Shown one piece after another: positions 1 to 4,683 of a DNA stretch of 5,947 nt; positions within the stretch are counted from its first letter, which is position 1; each line of letters starts with the position of its first letter. The DNA is from an uncultured Pseudomonadota bacterium (GTDB lineage Bacteria > Pseudomonadota > Gammaproteobacteria > Burkholderiales > SCOH01): NCBI GenBank assembly GCA_937863215.1, contig CALMFQ010000214.1, forward strand, positions 1 through 5,947. Reading direction: 5' to 3'. Both the position numbers and the translations under genes were made by a program. The notes beneath the pieces were generated by a model. It was not told the origin of the DNA, did not search any database, and saw only the letters and a program-made list of their open reading frames with translations.

Positions 1-85
1 GGCTGTACTGGCTGCCTGTCCACCAGCGGATCAGGCGGTTGATCCAGTTGCCGCGGGCCTTGTAGAGGGCGAGCTGGACGCTCAT
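1..85 (-). CDS. N-terminus of a probable phage papain-like (NlpC/P60 superfamily) amidase/peptidase, cut by window edge
   Basis: The first 28 codons from the ATG at 85 read MSVQLALYKARGNWINRLIR and then WWTGSQYS, open to position 1. GGAGGA (complement of 89-94) precedes the ATG by 3 bases, a strong but slightly close ribosome binding site. The stop of the small upstream gene overlaps this start as ATGA. The pattern 'QLALYK-RG-W--RLIRWWT-S-YS' matches the start of a phage protein family I recall as continuing with SHVE. That family resembles permuted papain-like (YiiX/YaeF) enzymes, in which the early histidine is catalytic. The window ends just before that histidine, so no catalytic residue can be checked. 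Such enzymes could act on peptidoglycan during entry or lysis. The call rests on this short motif alone. Confidence 0.45.
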   Translation of the reverse strand, partial: MSVQLALYKARGNWINRLIRWWTGSQYS

Positions 86-471
86 AAATCCTCCGCCGCT
101 ATAAACAGTGCATCGAGCCCGGCGGCGTCGATGCCGATGGCTGTCGCGAGCGCGATCAACGTCGGTCGGGCGCGCTCGAAGTCCTGTGATTTATCCCACT
201 CTGCCTGAACCATCGCCCGCTGAACCGGGTCGGCGATTGCATCAATGGCGGGCTGAACTAACGACAGCTTGCCGACAGATATCAATGCCTGTACGGCCTG
301 ACGCGCGGTAACCTTTTCCGGCACGCGCCGCACGATCTGGCTGCCGTCATATCGGTATTTGTGCGCCTGCGCGATATCAAAGCCGGCCGGCACCGGCACC
401 AGCAAATCGGTGGTCTGGTAGTCATCGCCGACCAACGCAGCGATTTTGTCGCCCTGGATAACAAGTTGCAT
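82..471 (-). CDS. Small tail-associated protein, possible fibre assembly factor
   Basis: The reading frame opens with TTG right after the upstream TGA (TGATTG at 481-486). I prefer the ATG at 471, which gives 129 residues, because GGAG (complement of 478-481) then sits at 6-base spacing. The N-terminal half (MQLVIQGDKIAALVGDDYQTTDLLVPVPAGFDIAQAHKYRYD) has the look of small phage proteins found next to tail fibre genes. The C-terminal half (KVTARQAVQALISVGKLSLVQPAIDAIADP) continues with QRAMVQAEWDKSQDFERARPTLIALATAIGIDAAGLDALF. This is a helical module (ARQA...L...W..S..F.R..P....A...G......LD.LF) often seen at the ends of such proteins, including tail fibre assembly proteins. It probably acts in the cytoplasm as an assembly chaperone or is a minor structural protein. 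The function is inferred from position and this pattern. Its stop overlaps the next start as ATGA. Confidence 0.5.
   Translation of the reverse strand: MQLVIQGDKIAALVGDDYQTTDLLVPVPAGFDIAQAHKYRYDGSQIVRRVPEKVTARQAVQALISVGKLSLVQPAIDAIADPVQRAMVQAEWDKSQDFERARPTLIALATAIGIDAAGLDALFIAAEDL
89..94 (-). promoter_or_regulatory. Strong ribosome binding site before the last (partial) gene
   Basis: The complement reads GGAGGA, the closest match to a consensus Shine-Dalgarno sequence in the window. It lies 3 bases before the ATG at 85 and within the 3' end of the 129-residue gene. It supports the partial gene as real even though only 28 codons are visible. Confidence 0.65.
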
Positions 472-477
472 GGATGG

Positions 478-481
478 CTCC
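478..481 (-). promoter_or_regulatory. Ribosome binding site deciding the small-protein start
   Basis: The complement reads GGAG and lies 6 bases before the ATG at 471. It overlaps the alternative TTG codon (481-483), so if this is the binding site the TTG cannot also be the start. No good site precedes the TTG within the preceding gene. Confidence 0.6.
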
Positions 482-483
482 AA

Positions 484-1131
484 TCAAATATCGCAGCGCA
501 GGACGCCGAAGTAGGACGTGCTGGTGTTGCCGGCAACCGAGCTGAACGAATACGCCGAGGTAATCGGAACGGCGATGTCGTAGTCTTTCGCTGCCGCATT
601 GTTGCTCGCCAAAGTGCCAACCGTCGCAGAGATGGCCGATCCGCTGCGGAGCGTGGCAATGGTGTAATTACGAGCGGTCGCATCGGCGTGACTCACGCCC
701 AGCAGGATGTTGGCGGTGCCGGCGATACCCAGCGAAACGCTGTTTGTGCCGTTGGCAGTCGTCGTCACGATAGAAAACCGGCTCGCCGCCCGCATCGCCG
801 CCATCGCCGCCGCAGACGCCTTGATCGCATTCAGGGCCGTGTCGCTGTTGTAGATCGCCATTTTGGCGTTGACACTCTCGACGCACTCCGCGATAAACGT
901 CGAAAAATACCGATGCGCGGCGATTTCCGCCCACGCTGCCGCCGATCCGGCCAGCGCATCCATCGCAGTGCGTGACGCGGCGATGCGCGCATGCAGCGAC
1001 CGCACTGCCAGCAGCTGAGAAATCTCGTCTTTCCGTGCCTGAGAACCGGCCACCTGCGTCTGTAGCGCAGCCGCGTTGAGCGTACCGTTTTCGATTGCCG
1101 CGAGCGTGCGCAGCGCCTTGATCATGGACAT
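484..1131 (-). CDS. Putative distal tail fibre / tail-tip protein
   Basis: This 215-residue protein begins with MSMIKALRTLAAIENGTLN. AAGGGG (complement of 1137-1142) at 5-base spacing gives a good ribosome binding site, and it overlaps the TAA stop of the fibre gene. A second ATG two codons on is possible but less well spaced. Residues 1-115 look helical and Ala-rich, with a loose repeating pattern of small and hydrophobic residues (AASRTAMDALAGSAAAW, IYNSDTALNAIKASAAAMAAM). Similar 'S-x-x-AM-x-A' helical repeats occur in other phage tail proteins. Residues 118-215 look beta-rich and Thr/Ser/Gly-rich (FSIVTTTANGTNSVSLGIAGTANILLG, YTIATLRSGSAISATVGTLASNN, AVPITSAYSFSSVAGNTSTSYFGVLRCDI), a composition common in adhesin-like fibre tips. 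I recognise no named family. Placement directly after the fibre gene suggests a second fibre or receptor-binding component. It could instead be an unrelated structural protein. Confidence 0.45.
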   Translation of the reverse strand: MSMIKALRTLAAIENGTLNAAALQTQVAGSQARKDEISQLLAVRSLHARIAASRTAMDALAGSAAAWAEIAAHRYFSTFIAECVESVNAKMAIYNSDTALNAIKASAAAMAAMRAASRFSIVTTTANGTNSVSLGIAGTANILLGVSHADATARNYTIATLRSGSAISATVGTLASNNAAAKDYDIAVPITSAYSFSSVAGNTSTSYFGVLRCDI

Positions 1132-1136
1132 GTCCG

Positions 1137-1142
1137 CCCCTT
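1137..1142 (-). promoter_or_regulatory. Ribosome binding site embedded in the fibre stop codon
   Basis: The complement reads AAGGGG and shares two bases with the TAA stop of the fibre gene (1141-1143). It is 5 bases from the ATG at 1131. The overlap means a ribosome finishing the fibre would sit on this site, which suggests coupled production of the 215-residue protein. Confidence 0.65.
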
Positions 1143-2295
1143 ATTTGTTGATGACCGTGATTTGCCAGTCGCCGGCGTCGAATCCACCGGTCAACGTTGA
1201 GTTGGCGTTGCCGACATAAACCGTTACGGTGTTGGCCGACGAAACCCTGGCGTAAACCGTGATGGTGTTGCGTGTCGGGTCGGATGGCGGCGTGGCAATG
1301 ACAGACGCACCCACCGCCGCCCCAGTTACCGTGACGTTGAACGTGGTGTTGGAATTGACCGCCAGCGAAAACGCAGACTGCGCAGACGTGGCGCGGAACA
1401 TTTTTGCGGTGAACGACTCCGCCGCCGTCAGTCGTGTCTCCGCCGAAGCCAGGCGGGCCTCTTGATAATCCTCTGCCGCCAATGTGTACGCATCGACCAC
1501 ATCCCAACTAGGGCAGTCGAGCAGCCAATATCCGCCGGCGGTGGCAAATGCGGTTTCGTCGTCGTCCGGCCCCTCGTCTGCGCCAGACAGGTAGCGGAAC
1601 AAGCCAAGCCCGTCTACCAGAGCCATATCGCCAGCAGACGGTGACATGCTGCGCAGGTCGGCACGGTTGTCGTAACTCACATACAGCACCCGCAGATCAA
1701 GTGCCCAGCCGTTGCCTGCGCCGTTAACCTTGAGGCCGCGACCTGCATCTGCCGCCGTAATGGTAGGCATCACCAGCGACCCGGCCGACGACGCCGCCGC
1801 AGCAGCTGACGACGCCGCTGCCTGGGCGTGATATTTGGCACTGTATTCGCCGCCAGATACCGGCGTACCCAGCTGCACCGCCCAGCTGCTGGCAAGCGTC
1901 GCGCTGGAGGCAGACGATTGCGCGTGGTATTTGGCGCTGTATTCGCCGCCAGATACCGGCGTACCCGTCTGCACGGCCCAGGCCTGAGAGGTCGTCGCGT
2001 AGCCGCTGGCGCTGGATGCGCTGCCTGCCGCCGCCTGGGCGTGGTACTTGGCCGAATATTCACCTCCGGAAACCGGCGTGCCGAGCTGTGTCGCCCATGC
2101 CTGAGCATCCGCCGCATCAGCCGCCGCATCGCCCGCCTTGGTCAGCACGAAATTGCCAACACCGATCATCTGCGCCAGCGCCGGCACGAACCGCGCCCGG
2201 TGCCCGCCGTTTGCCAGCCCGGTAGTCGGATTGCTGTCGTCGGTAACCGTACTGCCGTCGCCGCCGACCGCCGGATCGAAATAGACGCTTGCCAT
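1141..2295 (-). CDS. Phage tail fibre protein with three GTPVSGGEYSAKYHAQ repeats
   Basis: This 384-residue protein probably forms the trimeric fibre that contacts the host. I chose the ATG at 2295 over the TTG one codon upstream (2298). The ATG shares one base with the previous stop (TGATG), and GAGAGG (complement of 2303-2308) lies 7 bases away. The N-terminal section (1-50: SVYFDPAVGGDGSTVTDD..NPTTGLANGGHRARFVPALAQMIGVGNFVLTKA) is the probable tail-attachment end. Residues 67-87, 106-126 and 138-158 are near-identical 21-residue units joined by Ala/Ser-rich linkers; WA...YSAKYHA units are typical of phage fibre shafts. Residues 203-270 form a compact domain (VLYVSYDNRADLRSM.., DMALVDGLGLFRYLSG, DDDETAFATAGGYWLLD, WDVVDAY). 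Residues 272-298 are a short probable coiled coil (EARLASAETRLTAAES). Residues 300-384 are Ser/Thr/Val-rich and likely a beta-sandwich tip (FNVTVTGAAVGASVIATPP, NTVTVYVGNANS, DWQITVINK). The C-terminus is the likely receptor-contacting end, which I infer from general fibre architecture. Confidence 0.8.
   Translation of the reverse strand: MASVYFDPAVGGDGSTVTDDSNPTTGLANGGHRARFVPALAQMIGVGNFVLTKAGDAAADAADAQAWATQLGTPVSGGEYSAKYHAQAAAGSASSASGYATTSQAWAVQTGTPVSGGEYSAKYHAQSSASSATLASSWAVQLGTPVSGGEYSAKYHAQAAASSAAAAASSAGSLVMPTITAADAGRGLKVNGAGNGWALDLRVLYVSYDNRADLRSMSPSAGDMALVDGLGLFRYLSGADEGPDDDETAFATAGGYWLLDCPSWDVVDAYTLAAEDYQEARLASAETRLTAAESFTAKMFRATSAQSAFSLAVNSNTTFNVTVTGAAVGASVIATPPSDPTRNTITVYARVSSANTVTVYVGNANSTLTGGFDAGDWQITVINK
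1822..1884 (-). repeat. Fibre shaft repeat, copy 3 (residues 138-158)
   Basis: This copy encodes WAVQLG followed by TPVSGGEYSAKYHAQ. It lies 32 codons after copy 2 and is nearly identical to it in DNA, whereas copy 1 to copy 2 is 39 codons. It is followed by a run of Ala/Ser codons (about 1775-1821) made of imperfect GCC/GCG/AGC triplets. Confidence 0.9.
1918..1980 (-). repeat. Fibre shaft repeat, copy 2 (residues 106-126)
   Basis: This copy encodes WAVQTG followed by TPVSGGEYSAKYHAQ. It matches copy 3 at 56 of 63 bases, including an uninterrupted 30-base identity (1937-1966 against 1841-1870) at an offset of exactly 96 bases. Five of the seven base differences are silent; the other two change one residue (T110 against L142). 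Confidence 0.9.
2035..2097 (-). repeat. Fibre shaft repeat, copy 1 (residues 67-87)
   Basis: This copy encodes WATQLG followed by TPVSGGEYSAKYHAQ. At the DNA level it differs from copy 3 at 15 of 63 positions, yet the peptides differ at only one residue (T69 against V140). Several codons use different synonymous families, for example TCG against AGT for the serine before AKYHA. It is the oldest-looking copy. Confidence 0.9.
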
Positions 2296-3158
2296 CAAAA
2301 TACCTCTCGCACGTTCATGATTGAGCTGTAGCGCCCGTTACCCTCGTTGACGACATCGCTCAGCGAGACAAACCGGCCGACGAACGCGATGCGCGGTTTG
2401 TTCTCTGTGTCGGCGTAGTCCGGGTCGATGAGGACTTCGCCGCTGATGCCGAGCAGGTTCTGCATGTCCACCAGCCGCCCATAGGCTTCGGTCTTGGTCA
2501 GCGCCGGGAATGTCAGCCGGTGGCCGCGCGGCTTGGCGCCCTGGTCGAAATATTCGCTGCCGCCCAGTGACGACATCACGTCGCTGGTGTCCTCCATCCC
2601 CTGCGCGGCGCCGATCACCGGGCCGCGTTCCGGCTGCCAGACGTCGGACAGAAACACGCGGCCGATCTGGATGTAGCCGTCCGAGTTGGTGGTGTCGTCG
2701 ATTTCAACGCGCCAGTAGCGCAGGCTCGGCAGCGTCGCCACGCGATGGATAAATGGCGCCTGATAGCCGGCGCGGGCCTGGTCGCTGAGCGTGCCGAGCC
2801 AGAAGTTGTCGTCCTCCCACTCCAGCAACTCGGGCGGGATCATGCCGGCGGGCCAGACGTCCACCCATCCGCTGTCGTACAGCGGCGTGGCAAAGTCGCT
2901 GGCGTCATCGCCCCGGATGCGCACCTTGGCGACCACGGTCAGGTTGTGGCCGATCAGCGCCAGCATGCCGATGCGACGGGCGCGGCCGAGATCGATGTCG
3001 AATTTAGTTGACGCCAGCGCCGCGTTGCTGCTGCGCGCCACCTTGGCAATCAGCCGGTTTTGCAGATTGGCCAGCGGCAGCGAGGCATTCCAGCTGCCAC
3101 CCGACAGCGTGGCTTCGTCGATGCGGTTGCCGTAGGCGATGAGTGTTCTGGATGCCAT
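2295..3158 (-). CDS. Phage tail protein with discoidin-like (galactose-binding-fold) central region
   Basis: This 287-residue protein starts one base after the stop codon of the hub gene. GGGG (complement of 3164-3167) at 5-base spacing is a modest ribosome binding site. Residues 1-50 (LIAYGNRIDEATLSGGSWNASLPLANLQNR..AKVARSS) fit the opening of a discoidin/F5-8C-like beta sandwich. They are followed by FDIDLGRARRIGMLALIGHNLT (53-74) and RYWRVEIDD..GYIQIGRVFLSD (148-172), a pattern typical of that fold. Residues 175-287 form a second segment (ERGPVIGAAQGMED, GHRLTFPALTKTEAYGRLVDMQNLLG, PRIAFVGRFVSLSDV...YSSIMNVREVF) that resembles the tail-attachment half of distal-tail or tip proteins. Lying between the hub and fibre genes, it is probably a tip component that either joins the fibre to the hub or binds surface glycans. 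The fold is inferred by eye and sugar binding is not shown. No signal peptide or membrane segment is visible, as expected for a virion protein. Confidence 0.55.
   Translation of the reverse strand: MASRTLIAYGNRIDEATLSGGSWNASLPLANLQNRLIAKVARSSNAALASTKFDIDLGRARRIGMLALIGHNLTVVAKVRIRGDDASDFATPLYDSGWVDVWPAGMIPPELLEWEDDNFWLGTLSDQARAGYQAPFIHRVATLPSLRYWRVEIDDTTNSDGYIQIGRVFLSDVWQPERGPVIGAAQGMEDTSDVMSSLGGSEYFDQGAKPRGHRLTFPALTKTEAYGRLVDMQNLLGISGEVLIDPDYADTENKPRIAFVGRFVSLSDVVNEGNGRYSSIMNVREVF
2303..2308 (-). promoter_or_regulatory. Ribosome binding site deciding the fibre start
   Basis: The complement reads GAGAGG. It sits 7 bases before the ATG at 2295 but only 4 bases before the competing TTG at 2298, so the ATG is the better start. 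It lies inside the 3' end of the upstream 287-residue gene, so the two genes are probably translationally coupled. Confidence 0.7.
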
Positions 3159-3159
3159 G

Positions 3160-4683
3160 TCAGCCCCACAGAGTTAAATCGAGCACACCGCCGCGCAGGT
3201 CGGTGCGAATGGATGTCACGCGCATCAGCCGCCCGCTGTCGTAGCCGTAGCGCGGCACCTGTACCGACACCACGGCGCCGAGGTCGATGGCGGCAGCGAG
3301 CGAGGCATCCAGCGCAACGCGCAGGCTGAGCGTGTCGCGGCGCACCTTATACAAGGCCAGCAGTCGGTCGGCTTCGGTCTGCGCTGCTGCAGCGCTGCTG
3401 AGCGCGGTTTCGATGTCCATCGTTTCGGCAAGCGGGTGCAGTGTCTGAACGCTGCTATCGCTGGCAGTGACCTTGCGATACGGCTCGGCCAGCTCGCCAC
3501 GGCGGGCGGCTGTCACGCCCCAGGCCAGATCGCTGGTCTGCGTGATGGCAAACGGCTGATAGCCGAGGTTGACGCGCCACACCGGAATAGCGGCATCGGC
3601 ATTGGCGATGCGATCGATCTTGATGATTTCGACTTCGGTCAGCGTGGCCACCGGCGAGCCCGACGGCGCATCCAGTCTGGCCATGCGAAACTGGCCCATC
3701 CGATCCACGCCCCACCATCCGCCGACCGAGCCGAGCACGGTATCGAGCGCCGCGCGGGCCGTGTTGGCGTCGTTGACCCACAACCCGACTTCGGCGCTGG
3801 TTGCGGCATCCAGTGCGGCCACGTCGCTGCTGCTGATATCGCCGCTGGCAATCCCCGCATCGAGCAGTATCTGCTTCGCCACCTGCGCCGCCGTGCGGTT
3901 GCTGCTGGCGGCGCCTTGTACGGCGTCGCAAGTGATCTGGCCGACCGGCAACGAGCCGAGCCGGAACATGCCGCCAGCGAGCCAGGCGCGATACTGCCCG
4001 GCGCTCGGAGCATTGGTTTCCATGTCCGATTGGCTGCTGTACGCCGCACCGGCAGTCAGCGCGGCGCCACGGTCGTAAACCGCCGACACTGCCTGCAATG
4101 CCGTATCGCTGATCTGGTAAATCAGGCGCGAGGTGTTGACGCAGGGCGGCGCGAGGTTATAGCCGTTGCCGTACAAGCGGGGCTTGGGCTTGCCTTTCAG
4201 ATCCCCGGCCACGCCTTCCACGCCGTTTGGCAGGCTGTTGTTGCCGGCGTAGGCAGTGGCCTGCAGCGGTTTATCCAGCTCGGCCATGCGGTCGCGCAGG
4301 CTGATGGTCAGTTGCGACCAGCTGAAATCCGCGCGAGCCATGGTGCCCTGTAGCACCGTCGTCCAGACCGGCGCCTGCCATGGCCGCGTGGTGCCCAGCT
4401 TGATGGCGATCTGGCGTCCGTCGAAGCCGTACTCCACCAGATCGTCCAACCCGCCATCGAGATTGACGAGCACCAGCTCGCCGTAACCGACCCGCGACGC
4501 GCCACGCAACGGCAACGCCCGCTGCATATTGGCCGGCTGCTGGATGCGTGGCTCATGCCAGGCATGCGCAGGCGTATCGCCCGCGCCGCTGGTGTAGCCG
4601 GTGCCGGTGCAGAAGCGCAGCACCTTTTCGCCGGGCAGCGCCGGATCGTAAGCGGTGATTTCTGCGATGTAGATTTGACTCAT
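3160..4683 (-). CDS. Phage tail-tip / baseplate hub-like protein
   Basis: This 507-residue protein follows the tape measure gene directly, sharing ATGA at 4680-4683. GAGGG (complement of 4691-4695) lies 7 bases upstream of the ATG and supports this start. The N-terminal part (1-140) looks beta-rich (YIAEITAYDP, GELVLVNLDGGLDDLVEYGFDGRQIAIKLG, FSWSQLTISLRDRMAELDKPLQ). The segment KGKPKPRLYGNGYNLAPPCVN (163-183) resembles the linker seen in siphophage tail-hub proteins. Residues 305-340 (ANTARAALDTVLGSVGGWWGVDRMGQFRMARLD) and the C-terminus 467-507 (DLGAVVSVQVPRYG..GRLMRVTSIRTDL..LDLTLWG) resemble the end domains of hub proteins that cap the tail tube and carry the fibres. Recognition comes from remembered family patterns and gene order; no search was run. 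I see no enzymatic motif. Its likely role is a structural part of the tail tip at the distal end of the tube. A generic tail structural protein is the main alternative. Confidence 0.62.
   Translation of the reverse strand: MSQIYIAEITAYDPALPGEKVLRFCTGTGYTSGAGDTPAHAWHEPRIQQPANMQRALPLRGASRVGYGELVLVNLDGGLDDLVEYGFDGRQIAIKLGTTRPWQAPVWTTVLQGTMARADFSWSQLTISLRDRMAELDKPLQATAYAGNNSLPNGVEGVAGDLKGKPKPRLYGNGYNLAPPCVNTSRLIYQISDTALQAVSAVYDRGAALTAGAAYSSQSDMETNAPSAGQYRAWLAGGMFRLGSLPVGQITCDAVQGAASSNRTAAQVAKQILLDAGIASGDISSSDVAALDAATSAEVGLWVNDANTARAALDTVLGSVGGWWGVDRMGQFRMARLDAPSGSPVATLTEVEIIKIDRIANADAAIPVWRVNLGYQPFAITQTSDLAWGVTAARRGELAEPYRKVTASDSSVQTLHPLAETMDIETALSSAAAAQTEADRLLALYKVRRDTLSLRVALDASLAAAIDLGAVVSVQVPRYGYDSGRLMRVTSIRTDLRGGVLDLTLWG

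Noticed and set aside
361..975. Plus-strand open frame of 204 codons
   Set aside because: It runs antisense across two coupled tail genes and is rich in Arg and His runs without domain patterns. It is a composition artefact.
668..1507. Minus-strand open frame of 279 codons in another phase
   Set aside because: It spans the junction of the fibre and the 215-residue gene in a different phase and has a Gly/His/Arg/Cys-rich shadow composition. The in-phase genes have good ribosome binding sites and sensible proteins.
1822..2097. Possible CRISPR-like repeat array
   Set aside because: The repeats are in-frame coding units with unequal spacing (39 and 32 codons), and the intervening sequence is coding Ala/Ser linker. 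There is no palindrome and no spacer structure.
3436..4353. Long open frame on the plus strand, 305 codons
   Set aside because: It lies entirely opposite the hub gene, has an Arg/Gly/His/Ala-rich composition typical of a GC-rich antisense frame, and shows no recognisable domain. It is a shadow.
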